Below are positions 20,791 to 32,183 of a stretch of 64,000 nt of DNA, in pieces; position 1 is the stretch's first letter, and every line of letters begins with the position of its first letter. Position numbers and translations under genes: made by a program. Under the pieces are notes generated by a model. It was not told the DNA's origin and made no database searches. It saw only the letters and a list, made by a program, of their open reading frames with translations. The stretch comes from Pyrrhosoma nymphula (lineage: Eukaryota; Arthropoda; Insecta; Odonata; Coenagrionidae). The DNA lies in the NCBI GenBank assembly GCA_963573305.1, contig OY754331.1, forward strand, positions 16,216,868 to 16,280,867. Direction: 5' to 3'.

Positions 20791-21270
20791 AACGATCAAG
20801 TGATAAGTATGATTGGTAAACATTTCGTGAAAACAGATGTCGCTGTAAATAATTTGCTAGAAGTAAATCGGGATATATAGAAATACAAGTAAGTTGAAGG
20901 AATAATAGGACGTTAATTTACTCAAGTAAGTTGCACTAAAAGTCAGGATGTGTAATAAGTTGAGATAGGTGTGATGAGTACAAATGGTAAGCAATAAAGA
21001 GTATATGTGTAAGCTACATAACTAATAAGTTATGTGTATGAGTTTTTAAATAAAAAAGTTGTGCGAAAATTGATGAACTGAAATGCATTTAAATGGAAGA
21101 AAAATTTAATGAATCCTTTGGAAGAGGAAGGAATTACATTTGATTTGTTCATGCTAATATTATTTATGTACTCAAATTTTGAGAAATAAAATGCAGAAAA
21201 ATATAGTCAATAAGTAGAGGTAGGAGAATCCACGGATTTAAATGGGTAAACTGACCATTTAGGCCAGTTG
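20791..21270. other. Unassigned AT-rich DNA
   Basis: Nothing recognisable. Confidence 0.5.
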
Positions 21271-23901
21271 ATTCTTACACTAAAAAGGAGAACCTAATGC
21301 ATAAATTCATGTAGTTTTGATTTTTTGTTAGGCCTTTAATAAAAATCCAAATTTGCAACTCCGAAAGACCTGTGCGACCCCCGGGGTGGGGACAAAAAAC
21401 TGAAAATTTCGCACTTTTTTTATTATTTGCTTTTTTAATTCCCAACTATAGTTTTCTTGGAGTAATTAGTTATTACAAATTTTAAAGATGAATAAATTTC
21501 TCACAAAATGAGACCTTAAACAGTTTTTTACGTGTAGACGTTTCGGATATACAGCTCTTCAAAATAGGGCCATTTTTTTGGGAAAAGTTAAATGTGTTCG
21601 ATTTAGTCATGTTTTGTGCCAAATATTGGCCAAATTACTTGTAATATCATAAAAACTTTAATAAATTATATTTTAACAAATTTAATTAAGTTTATTTTAA
21701 GGGCTTAACTATAACCGTAGGTTAAATACTTATCTCAAAACGGCTAAAAACCGAAAATGTGATTTTGGTAGAAATTAAGGTGTACGCCATGCATGATTAT
21801 GCGATTTTATGTCACATATAAATGGAAAAACTAATGACATTTTTGACCAATGAAAACATTTCTGCCCCATTATAACATTTTTGTTATTTTTTACGGCCCT
21901 GACTGCGAATCGTCGATGTTTTTTCACGACGCCACCCCTGACGAAGGCTGAAAATAAACAAGTAGTAATTAATAAATTATAAAATAACGATTTATAGTGT
22001 CTTTTTATAATTTAAAAGTAATATCTGAAGATTTAATAATTGAATTAGACTTAGAATTGCTATGATTTTACTATAAGATAGCTTACCAAGGTAATTGTTT
22101 CGACCGGAGGATCGTCATCTTTGATGTCGGATGTGTCAAGTTCCAACGAAGGGACGTTCTGACAGGACTTGCCGCAGCAAAAACTGCACAACACCAAACA
22201 TACGACTGGCGATCTTCCTCCCCCAACCGACGTAATCACAATGTTGTCTCCATAACGTTGCATGAGGTGATTTTTTTAAAACACTTCTCACGTCCGTAAC
22301 GTATTCACCCTCAATCTGATCCATTAGCTGGTCAAACTATATTTGACATTACTCCTCCTTTTCTGCTAGGAATGAGTAAATGCACTCCATGGCGTCCTCT
22401 TGATTATTCCCTGTTGGTTGTCCTCTCTTCCGCCTCCCGGTTGATGGTATGCTGTACAACTTCTTATGGCAGATGTGGTGGTACCTTGCATCGGTAGCGA
22501 CCAAGCCATTTTCATCTCGGAGTCGCTCTATAATCTGCTGTCCTCATTCATCTCCTCTGCGTTCCGCTGCTTCCAGAATCGTTGTCAACGCAGAGAATTT
22601 CTTAAATGTGTGAACGTGATTTCGACGTGAGTAGGGCACTTTTTGCTTGCGTAGTAGGAATTATTCTAATATATCCTAATCACAGAGAAAACACGTTCTT
22701 ACAAAATTTGTCCTACTACTTGATGATCTGAGCGATGGCTGCCCTTTCAGGAGTGGATCCCCTCCACGGCTGATAGAGACTTCATAATTTCTTTCTGCGG
22801 TATACCTCTTCCTACATGCATCATGGATGGTGACTTCCTTCAATCGCAGGAGAAGATCACGATGCTGACGAAGGCTTCGTTTAACACTCACGTCAATTTG
22901 TGAGGCAATGCCTCGTTTTTTTAACGACAACCACTTAGCCTTCATCCAACGAAATGTTGAATAAAAAACAAACACACCGTGCTACAGACATTTTGACGAA
23001 AGTCACTGTGCCGGTGCGCTAACTTTTCCCGTACACCCGATAACGAGTCTTCATTGAAAATTGATTGATTTGGGTATTAAGAGAGGAGAGCAATTACTTA
23101 GAGAGAGAGAACCCCTCCCACTCCTGTCCCGCTTCCACAACACAACATTTCCCCTCTTCCCATTCAAAGAGTGCAACTTTGCAAACATTTTGGTCCCTTC
23201 GTCCCCCCCTACCATACCTTCACCGTCTCCCCTCCCCCAAACCCCGACTCCAACGCCTACGATTCGCAACCAGGGCCGTCAAAATTAACAAAAATGTTAT
23301 AATGTGGCAGAAATGTTTTCATTGGTCAAAAATGTCATTAGTTTTGTTAAACTTGTCCATTTATATGTTACATTAAATCGCATAATCATGAATTAATTAT
23401 GCGTTTACCTTAATTTCTACCAAAATCACATTTCCTGTTTTTAGTCGTTTTAGAGAGAATCATTTAACCTACGGTTATAGTTAATCCCTTGAAAAAAAGA
23501 TAATTAAATTTGTAACGATATAAGGTATGATAGTTTTTGTGATAGGGCAAGTAGTTTGGCCAATATTTTGCTCAAAACATGACTAAATCGAACACATTTA
23601 ACATTTTCCAAAAAATGGCCCTGTATATCCGAAACTTCTACTCGCACGAAACTGTTTGCACTGAAATTTATTCATCTTTAAAAGTTGTAATAACTAATTA
23701 CTCCAAGTAACGCATGGTTGGGAAGAAAAAAGCAAATATAAAAAAAAGTGCGAAAGTTTTACTGTTTTATGTGCACCCCGGGGGTCGCAAAAGTCTTTCG
23801 GAGTTGCAAATCTGGATTTTTATTAAAGGCACTACATATAAAAAACAACATATCAAAAAATCAGAACTACATTAAGTTATGCATTAGCTCATGTAAGATT
23901 C
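21271..23901. mobile_element. Long-inverted-repeat element with about 640-bp arms
   Basis: The arm 21271-21913 and the reverse complement of 23260-23901 align end to end at roughly 80% identity. Landmark words include CATGACTAAATCGAACACAT-like, CCTACGGTTATAG and GCACCCCGGGGGTCGC or its partner ACCCCCGGGGTGGGGAC. The 1.35-kb centre is different in composition and carries a minus-strand gene remnant plus a GC-rich leader at 23040-23260. Arms this long are unusual for cut-and-paste elements and recall large self-synthesising or composite transposons. I found no transposase, integrase or polymerase in it and no convincing TSD. It is either a deleted derivative of a larger element or two facing copies of a repeat. 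Confidence 0.75.
22060..22991 (-). pseudogene. Unrecognised HxxC-motif protein remnant inside the long-inverted-repeat element
   Basis: Minus-strand reading begins at an ATG at 22991 (MSVARC), shifts frame near 22960, then runs through KWLSLKKRGIASQIDVSVKR, RLKEVTIHDACRKRYTAERN and TNFVRTCFLCD. After a stop it continues as AAERRGDE, ERLRDENGLVATDARYHHIC, HKKLYSIPSTGRRKRGQPTG and EYVTDVRSVLKKSPHATLW. The HDAC and YHHIC blocks, each followed by a basic/aromatic stretch, look like zinc-binding His/Cys pairs. I have a recollection of similar repeat-borne 'uncharacterised' arthropod and cnidarian proteins with LVAAEARYH-type motifs, but cannot name the family or its role. At least two stops and one or two frameshifts make it a pseudogene. 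Confidence 0.6.
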
Positions 23902-24071
23902 GACGGGCGTAATTTGATGATGACTTGAGCAATGATTTTTGTGAATCCTAAAGGGGCTTGCGAACGCTTAGAGCAATTTAGCTAGAATCTTATATAGGCG
24001 GCTGGCATGCAATCATAAAATTTGTGAAATTTAATGCTATATACATAATCACATGAGCGAAAGTCATCTTT
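23902..24071. other. Unassigned DNA
   Basis: Short spacer between the long-inverted-repeat element and a LINE tail; nothing recognisable. Confidence 0.5.
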
Positions 24072-24575
24072 ATTTATTTATTGTTCACGTAAAAATACAG
24101 TTCAAGGTCAATTTAAATGGACAAATAGCAACATTAATCCAAAACAAAGAACCATATAACAAATAACAGCATTTCATAAATTAATAACAAAGTAGCATTG
24201 ACACTGAACAAAACAGAGGCAATCAGACAGGGAGTGAGAGACGAGAGCAGTGTGGGATCTAGGATGCAGCAGATCTAGGATGAGGGAGGAGTGTGACAGA
24301 TACGGAATGAATGAAACGGATCAAAATCAGGGACACTTTTAAGCGTAGCATTGCACGTAGATGGAAGTATGTAGATAAAAGAAAGGTTTGGAGACCGAGA
24401 GACGTGGGATGGTGCAATGAAATAGCTCATTCAGTCTTGTAGTTCGTGAAGGAACACGTAAAGATAAAAGAGAAAGAATTTCCGATGACCTATAGTTTCC
24501 ACTGACTATTTTAATGGAAAATTTGCTGTCGAGAAGGGCACGGCGGTCAGACAGGGAGGATATACCTAGATCATC
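24072..24575 (-). mobile_element. CR1/jockey-like LINE 3' end
   Basis: The minus strand encodes SLSDRRALLDSKFSIKIVSG followed by VPSRTTRLNELFHCTIPRLS, the C-terminal end of the reverse-transcriptase ORF of this LINE group. A stop follows, then an untranslated tail, finishing in an AATAAATAAATAAA run (24071-24085 on the + strand as TTTATTTATTTATTG). The homologous part of the 53.7-kb fragment has VPSRPTRTHDLFHLPIPRLS, so both belong to the same family. The fragment has lost everything upstream of the last hundred codons. Confidence 0.82.
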
Positions 24576-24579
24576 TTTG

Positions 24580-25290
24580 GTGCTACTGTCCGCAGACAGG
24601 TTTCAACGGTAGCGTTGTCTCCACATCATTCTGTCCTGGGCTTCTCTCTTCATCTCTGCATAACTCCTTTCTTCTTTTATATCCCTCAGCATTCCGTGCC
24701 TCCTCCTTCCTCTTCCTCTCTTCCCTTCTATTTTCCCTTATATTATTAATTTCTGTATGCTATTATTCCTTAAAATATGTCCAATCCATTTTGCCTTTCT
24801 CTTTTTAATTTCTCCCAGTATACTTCTTTCTTCTCCAATCCTCCTTAGCACTTCTTCGTTCGTGATCTTATCTTTCCATCCAATCTTTTCCATTCGTCGC
24901 CATAGCCACATTTCAAAAGCTTTCTAAGTACTTTTCTTCTCTCTTCTTCAACGTCCACGTTTCGCATCCATACAACACAATGCTCCATATAAAGCATTTT
25001 GAAAATCTTTTCCTAATATCCATCTTCATGTTTCTTGCTGTCACCAGTTCCTTAATCTTGCTAAATGCTACTTTTCCTTGCCCAATTCTGCTTTTAATTT
25101 CTTCAGTACAGTTGTCATTCTGTGTAACTATACTTCCCAGGTACTTGAAAGAGCTTACTTATTTTAAATTTTTTCCTCCAACCATATATTTAAGGGCCCT
25201 TCTGTCTTCGCTATACCTAGAGATGATATTAATTTATCGAGGGAGTAGTTGCGAAATTGTATACCTAACTATTTTTAGCGATTTTCACGT
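24580..25290 (-). mobile_element. Second RTE-type LINE family, 3' fragment
   Basis: Minus-strand translation with several breaks gives SSFKYLGSIVTQNDNCTEEI, IWSIVLYGCETWTLKKRE, WLWRRMEKIGWKDKITNEEV, LRRIGEERSILGEIKKRKAK and KRGRGRRRHGMLRDIKEERS. The order (YLGS block, W-VLYGCETWTL, C-terminal basic domain) is the same as in the CFDP2-type LINE but the sequence is clearly distinct, so it is another family. The RT catalytic core and endonuclease are absent. Its downstream end abuts the LINE tail at 24.57 kb. Confidence 0.85.
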
Positions 25291-26215
25291 ACAAGATCAA
25301 AGATAAACTTTCTGTTCAATTTCATGGGTGCCATTTCATTCGAAAATGCAACTAGTTCTCAGCGGAATTTCCCCAAAAGAAACAAGTAGGCACTCAATGC
25401 CTCTCTCGAATTTCAGAAAATTTTGGATTGTGATGAGGATTCGAAAGGTGCAAATAGAAAGCATTGAGTATGTCCCGGGTGGGGGTGGGAGGTGGGCTCC
25501 AGTCAGCTCTCGGGATTTGGCTGCCGTTTATAATCACCAAAGGAGAAAAGGTCACAAAGGAATACCGGAGAGATGGAACCATGAAAAAAATGTTTCTGCA
25601 AAAAGTTAGGATGATACATTTATGGCGAAACATTGAGTGAGCTCTGATAACAGTCCCCTCTGCGAACAATCGATGGCGTCTCCGTTTTAACCCCTGGGCG
25701 TAGCAATGAAAGGAATAAATAATATCAGAATGTGATCCTCAAGCCTTCACTCTTCACTTTTTATGGGCCCTCACACTATTATTTTTCTCGCTGTAATCAA
25801 AATAATGGACAAGATAAAACCCTGAAGGTGCATGCCTTCCCTAAAACAGTTTATTTCCCGTCGAAAATACCCAAACATATTTAATAATGAGGATATTAGA
25901 GTGAATTATTAACTGAAATTCGTTCACATTAATTTTATTTAACGATGCGAGGGGTTTCATATGATAATTATCTCATTATGAAACTCGTCCAAAAACCATG
26001 GCCACCACTAGGAGTGGGTCTTGATTCTCAATTTTGGAGGTCCATGACTTTTTAGCATTTCAAGAAGGAATTAATAACAAACAACCAGAGCATTTCTCAA
26101 ATAATTGAGTTTATTTCCTTATAGCTCTTTTCATCGAAATGTAGGTGTGTTCTGGTACTCATTTTGTCTATTTTTGCTTTTGCATTAAATCGACATTTTT
26201 AACGACATTTTGGGA
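25291..26215. other. Unassigned DNA
   Basis: Overlapping ORFs at 25328-25609 (+) and 25394-25669 (-) show no known motif. No element ends were found. Confidence 0.5.
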
Positions 26216-26227
26216 GTTCGGATTATA

Positions 26228-26871
26228 TGGTGCAAATTTCATGAGTATCTAGGTCCAATAATTTTTTTATTTTTAAACTTTTGCCGACGTTTCGGATTTT
26301 TATTCATCCATATTCTGGGCTATAAACAATGGTGTATGATGATAAATGATTAACAGTTCTATTTTGGTTACATAATTGTAAATTTACAGACATTAAATAT
26401 AAAAATACATAGACATATTCAAGATTGTTACCTTTAAAGTTTGGAGCTGTTTTTATTTATTTACAATTTTAATTTGGTTGCTAGGATCCATTTCTTTGTT
26501 GAAAAGTTATATGTCATTTATTAAATTATGATAAATTTTGCTTAGATAAGTAATGTCTGTTCTTTTATTGCAACTTTTTTATTTCTGGATATATGGTACA
26601 TTTCTTTGGATAATCTTTTTGATAAATTTGGTTCTGAGTCTAAAATTTTGGCTTCTTCGAAATTAAATGAGTGACTATTTGAAATTGCATGATTTGCTAA
26701 TGCACAAAGTTGAACTTTAGTCTTAATTGATGCTTTATGTTGCGAGATCCTATTTTTTTAAATAATGAGATGTATGGCCTATATAGCTACTGTCACAGGC
26801 TTTGACCTATACTCATGAAATTTGCACCATATAAAAGAGAGGTCGAGAATAAATACCATTTGAATTAAACT
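26228..26871 (-). mobile_element. Penelope-like element (PLE) 3' fragment with 12-bp TSD
   Basis: AGTTCGGATTAT is duplicated at 26216-26227 and 26872-26883. Between them, the minus strand encodes the end of the GIY-YIG endonuclease domain: VKACDSSYIGHTSHYLKK, then IKTKVQLCALANHAISNSHS, FNFEEAKILDSEPNLSKRLS and KEMYHISRNKKVAIKEQT. The YIG of the catalytic motif is visible, interrupted by a few stops. Near the 3' end (26284-26320, minus) is the GGAT-loop-ATCCGAAACGTCGG module. A 22-base stretch beginning ATATGGTGCAAATTTCATGA occurs inverted at both ends (26225-26246, 26811-26832), so the insertion carries an inverted duplication of its own 3' terminus, a known PLE habit. Confidence 0.9.
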
Positions 26872-26883
26872 AGTTCGGATTAT

Positions 26884-27889
26884 GTTTTCCATGATTTATA
26901 ATATAGGCAACTTAATTATTTAGATTATTTGCATTAAAAGTAATGTTGAACTTCATTTCCAAAGAGTTGTAAACTGACTTGATGCACTAAGGTAAAATAA
27001 ATTGGCCTAACACCCTTATTACGAAAATTGTTTACATAAAGGGAATCCACAAACAAGAGTTTCGTATTTTGCCTACCACATCTAAATCCATTTTGGTCAC
27101 TCAGATAAATCCGCTCATTACCCAAAGAATTTTCACTGATCACCACCCTTTTCATCTGAAAATGATTATTTCCAGGTAGTTAATGCAAATAATATATTGC
27201 AAATATGTATTGCAAGGAAGAAGGGAAAAGGAAACAGGGAATTCGCCATTAAATTAATTACACAACTAAAGTTCCTTGAATAATATACGTTTATTTTGAT
27301 CACAAAATCACGCTTTTCGATCAAGATCACAAAATCATGCAAGAAATCAATTTTTTTTAAACTACATAATATGTACAGCATTAACCTTATCTATCTTTCT
27401 ACTTTTTCTTCTTCAAACGATGGATTTCAACCCTCTGCCTATTTATGACCGTCTTCAACTTGCTGATGATATCAGCATCACATGGATTACACTTGGACTG
27501 GATCCCGGCAGGTCACTATTATATCTTTACTCTGTGCTACTAACTTGTACGTAATATGTACGACGTAATAGGGTACATTGAAAAAAACATTTTTTTTTAA
27601 TTTAGATTTGAAATTTTGGGAAAATGTGCCATTCTAGCCGCAGATAGACTGAATAAAATATTTTCGATAATTATTAATATTTTAGGGGTCTCACCACCCC
27701 TCCTGAAGTTTTAACTGACCAAAAATCGCCGTTTTGAAGTCAATTCTAGTAATTGTTTTTCCCGGATTTTTTTTTAATCGTAAGATTGAATAAACAGGGA
27801 ACTCAATACTGCTCCGATAGTTGTCAGTAACTATTTTGCTTTATTTTTTCAGATAACTACAATAATTTCTTATGAAAATGAATGTTTTT
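26884..27889. other. Unassigned AT-rich DNA
   Basis: Nothing recognisable. A 73-codon minus-strand ORF at 26934-27155 has normal composition but no known motif. Confidence 0.5.
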
Positions 27890-28692
27890 TTGCTGAATTG
27901 TAGGGTTTTAGATTGAAAGCCAGTCGTTCCTCTTGCACATGGAGCCGAGTGGAGACTTAGGGGGTCACGAACACATTCTGCAACGGTAATAAGGGTTAGG
28001 GTATTCACTACCGCAAAGCTAAAGGCAGTAAATTGTCAATCTGAACTATAGTTTATACTAAAGTACCCAAGGTTTGGTTGGAAAGACGTGTACTTGGCAG
28101 TCCTTTTTTGACCTGAAAGCTGGGACTGCACGTTGTGACTCTTTCTCGTGAACAGCCAGCTTTCTCTTTTCCTCTCATCAAATAGCATTGCTAGAAGTAC
28201 ATTATCTGGATGCGCATAGTATGAGTTTTTCTGAATGGCTGAGAAAACTACACCTTTGACATTCTTTGGCAGTAATTTAGACCGGTTAATGTGAAGTCAC
28301 AGATGCTTCCCAGCGTCAACGCTAGTGGGATGAGTCTTCACAGCGAGCCACGTTGGAACGTAGACATTCAAAATACATTTCACTAGCAATGCCAAACTTG
28401 ATGAAGGCATGGCCACGGGCGTGTTGAGCCGGAGAATTCAAGTCGCCGTAGTGAACCATCTTGAGGTGCATACAGGACCAGGCTTTGCGTGTGCCAGGTT
28501 AGCAGGGCACTCGCCAGAACTAATCACCATGGCCATTCGAAGCAAATAACGTTGATCGATAAATAACACTTCCATGTCTACCTCTGGGGCGATGAAAGGG
28601 ACTTTCTCGAATTTCACCACTGGAAGGGTGTGGCAGATATCTAACTTCCATTGGACCTGAGTAGGCCGTAGGACTTTACGTTGATCCGTCAA
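27890..28692 (-). pseudogene. Fragment of an unidentified dispersed ORF family (SRWFTTA motif)
   Basis: The first part (28692-28438) is an open 84-codon frame with FIAPEVDMEVLFIDQRYLLR, MVISSGECPANLAHAKPGPV and SRWFTTA. It continues in other frames as NVYVPTWLAVKTHPTSVDAG, a single stop, NRSKLLPKNVKGVVFSAIQK, NSYYAHPDNVLLAMLFDERK and RESWLFTRKS. The order and spacing are those of a repeat-borne arthropod protein I have seen in many copies with an SRWLTTA-type motif, but I cannot name the family or its activity. At least one stop and one or more frameshifts show decay. No element ends are visible nearby. Confidence 0.6.
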
Positions 28693-28700
28693 GCGCCATG

Positions 28701-29547
28701 AAAATATGTCGGAAGGGTGCTTATTTGCCTATTGCGCATGCAGTTGGCAAATAAGTACTTGTCTACTCGTACTAATTTTTCAATTTCCATCCACCGCGAT
28801 ATAACGAATTTTGGTTTGTAGCTAGTTCTTCATAAAAGTTTATTTTAACACCCTTAATAATTTTTCGCCAATAACTTAAACATTGGTTGTCTTCGGTAAT
28901 TCTTCCCATCCATTTTTCCTTTCATTATTCTTGTTTGACCGAAAGCGTATCCAATGAGCTTAATTTTATGTATCCTTCTTATCTGAAACTTCGTGGGAAA
29001 TTATTATCCATAATTAGCTTCGTTATATCGATCTTCTTAATTTCTGTATAAAACGATGATAAGAAGTGTATGTTTCACCTCCTCCTCTCCATGGGCGGTT
29101 AATGCATTTTTATGGTATACTTAATGGTGTTTTCAATTTGCACGTCACATCATGGAGATTCTTTTTTCCTTATGAAACAGTAATCCTTTTTTTCCTCTTC
29201 CCGTTGAATTTCAACGCGCACCCTTTTCTAGGCTGCCAATTTCTCCTGCTATTTCATGCAGGCTCTCATACTTCCCAGCTTTGCCATCACTCAAGCGGCT
29301 TTCCTTCAGAGAAAATTCTTTGTTTTTGTTGGCTCACTTGTTCACTATATAACTTTCTTTCCTCCTCCATCCCTGGTGATCCAACTTTCCAGGCAGCAAA
29401 ATTCTTTCGCTTAGTCTAGTTTCTGCTGTCCAAGTCTTGGTATGACATCATTTTATTGCTTTCTTCCACAACCTATTATTGTGGTTTATTTTATAGTAAT
29501 CATCAACTGGTATTAGCTCGTAGGCTTCCCCGAATGTAGTGTTGACT
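28701..29547. other. Unassigned DNA
   Basis: A 117-codon + strand ORF (29066-29419) is rich in Phe/Leu/Ser and overlaps a CT-rich composition; not a recognised gene. Confidence 0.45.
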
Positions 29548-29775
29548 GTTTAATCTTTCGGGATTCATTCCGCAATGTTTAAAATTGCAAAAAACAATAT
29601 TTCGCTAGTCCTCAGCTTCGTCCAGCTTCATCAGGTTAATTATTTATTAAGAGATGCACAAATTCATCTATCATCATTAGGGTAATCTCAATCCGTCATT
29701 ACGGTTAAGGACCTGCGAAATATTGTTTTTTGCAATTTTAAACATCGCGGAAAAATCCCGAAAGATAAAACAATC
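29548..29775. mobile_element. Foldback element with about 62-bp arms and a PLE-like module
   Basis: 29548-29610 and the reverse complement of 29714-29775 match closely (shared GCAAAAAACAATATTTCGC). On the minus strand at 29595-29635 the left arm side reads CCTGATGAAGC, then a stem region, then CGAAATATTG, the same two-box arrangement seen next to PLEs. No coding capacity. Confidence 0.75.
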
Positions 29776-29973
29776 AATTGGTATTGCTGGGTAGCTTTTC
29801 CTTGCAGTTCATTACCCTTGCCGGGTCTTCTTTCGTTTCTGCCAAATTTCATTGTCGTCAGCAGATCGTCATATTATTCATTAATTTTTCTCCATACGCG
29901 TGTATCTTAGACAAATTTGTTTCCTTTGTTTATTGATTTTACAATGTAAATTTGAAAATTATAGATGAATTTG

Positions 29974-30360
29974 AAGATGAATATTTGAAGGTTATAGATG
30001 TGGGTGTGGAGGAGGATGAATAAGGTGCGTTGGACGGAAAGGAAGTCTAATAAGGAAGTGCTCGACCTATTTGGTGAGGTGAGGAAACATCTGAATGAGA
30101 TTAGGGGAAGGCAGGGTAGGTGGCTGGAAGGGGTAATGATGGTTTGCTGAAGGCCGTGATAGAGGTAAGGATGTTGGGCAAGCGGGGAAGGAGAAGGAAG
30201 AGAATAGGTTTTATGGACGGGATGAAGAAAGGTAGGACTTACGCTGAGATGAAGAAAGAAATACAAGAGGTAGAAAGGGCACTGCACGTGTAAGAGTCTG
30301 TTGGATTTTCTCTGACTTTCATCATATCCTACCTTTAACCGGTAGATTTCTCAGATGATG
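29974..30360 (+). mobile_element. 5'-truncated CFDP2/RTE-type LINE with 13-bp TSD
   Basis: ATAGATGAATTTG is duplicated at 29961-29973 and 30361-30373. The + strand matches the C-terminal domain of the LINE at 57.3-60.6 kb (MWVWRRM-type start, EIRGRQGRWLEG, then the KKGRTYAEMKKEIQEVERAL block) and its 3' untranslated tail ending in CCGGTAGATTTCTCAGATGATG. It has small frame breaks. Only about 390 of some 3,300 bases remain. Confidence 0.92.
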
Positions 30361-30373
30361 ATAGATGAATTTG

Positions 30374-31607
30374 TGCATCCTTGTCATGGATTCTTCTTTC
30401 CTAGATTTTCTCCATAGTGAAATACAGTAGAGAGGAGCGATTTTCAAGTAATCCTCTCAAAAATTCTTCCCTATGCCACTTCCTAAGTTTTACGTCCCTA
30501 ACATTCAGTAGATGCTAGGCTGAGGAAAAGGAAGGGTAACTCGTATGTTGTCAAGTGATGTTTCTTTCATATTTTTACTGAATTCCCTTTTCCTCTTCTC
30601 CTTTCAACCTCCACCCCTCACCTCTCCAGACTCCCCTTCCCCTCTCAAAAGCTCCCCCTCCCGTTCTCTCCCCCTTCCCCACCACTTCAAGCTGCCCGTG
30701 GGCGTCATGCTGTTCAGAGAAGTCCCGTTCCCAGGCAGTGGGGATTATTTTTTTACTCCGCATGCGGCATACGCGTTGCACTTTTTCCGTCTCTCCTTTC
30801 CGAATGTGTAATTATGAGTGTGTGGGTAAGGAGAACTTCAACTATTCCATTGAGATTCTTTCAAAAGGTAGAACCTCTATCACATGTAACAATGGTAACA
30901 TGATCCGAACTTACCGCACGCTGTAGAATTAGCAATGTTTCCATTAAATTATTGAAACACTAATTGGTGATAACGGGCCTTTTGTGTCGACAAAAGATTT
31001 GATAACATTTCCGTTCTCAGCCCCCAACCACATCGCCCTCATGGCGGATCGACATTTCCCTTTAACATTTTAACCTTTATATTTCCCAAGACCATGCTAT
31101 CTAAAGAAACATGCATTAATTTTCACTTAATCATCAAAGTATAAAATGCTTTTATCCTAGACCCCTTATCTTTCATATGCGGCTGATTTTGAATATTAAA
31201 AAGTGATTCCTAGAAAGCGGCGGGGCATAAGTTCCGTCCGGAAATAAGTTTGGCAATATTGCTAGGGGCTTTGTCAAAATAAACTGGCTTTGCGCTGCCA
31301 TTAACCTTGTATCACGTCACTAGTTCTGGGGGTTAACCATGCTTTGTCATTCACGAATATGCTAATAATGGCTGATGTCCTGGCACCACCTACAGTCGTG
31401 TCAGCTCGCATGGCTCAGCGTTAATGTCTACATATATGAAAGCGATGTCAGCTTTTCTCCTTCGCAAACTAGGATTGTCGTCCTCGTTCCGTTAGTCCCT
31501 CGCATGGTTGTTTAATATTTCATTTCTGTTGCTTGTTAGGAGATACTTGGTTCGTAGGTGGTTGCTTTCGAAATTTGTTTTAGTTCTTGGAAGCCGAAGT
31601 TGAACCC
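30374..31607. other. Unassigned DNA, partly pyrimidine-rich
   Basis: 30590-30690 is a CT-rich block giving mirror ORFs on both strands. Nothing else is recognisable. Confidence 0.5.
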
Positions 31608-31611
31608 TTAA

Positions 31612-32179
31612 GGCACCTAGTTTGAGCGAGATATCTTCCTAGTCATAATGTATGAAATTGATTTGATTGAATTACCATATTTGACTTTTTTTTAAATTTC
31701 TGATTATGTTAGAAATAAGAAGTCAATATTTATAATTAATGGCCCAAAAATATAGTTATATACGGCAAAAATTCCCAGTAATTATATAAATATAACTACA
31801 CAAGTCTCTAACTTGACTCATTTTTTCATGCCGTTCGGTGAAAACGCCTCCGAAACGGAAGGTATATTGCGATTCTGTAAAAGTTACTGCGGTGAGTAAT
31901 TGATTATTTTTTATAAATAGTTGAGAAAACATACAAGCTACACATAGTTTTTTGACAACATCTAGGTGATAGACATTCATAATCTTTTCAATATTCTCCC
32001 TCTGGACGGCACAACCGTAATCTATCCCATGTGAAACTGCTTATATTTTTAGGCAAATTCTCGAAACGTAGTTCGGCAAGGGGTTAATATTTTGATACCA
32101 TTGGAAATATGGGAGTTTTTTTTTTAATGAGGTCAAATTCAGCAAATTCTAGGTGAAGTGATATCTCGCTCAAAATACC
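31612..32179 (-). mobile_element. MITE-T copy 5
   Basis: Flanked by TTAA at 31608-31611 and 32180-32183 and inverted relative to copies 1, 2, 4 and 6. The ends read GGCACCTAGTTTGAGCGAGA and CTCGCTCAAAATACC. It is nearly full length. A 74-codon ORF inside it is spurious. Confidence 0.85.
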
Positions 32180-32183
32180 TTAA

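Noticed and set aside
21915..21955. Additional PLE-like module (CACCCCTGACGAAGGCTG)
   Set aside because: Only the first box resembles the module; there is no GAAACG box at the right distance.
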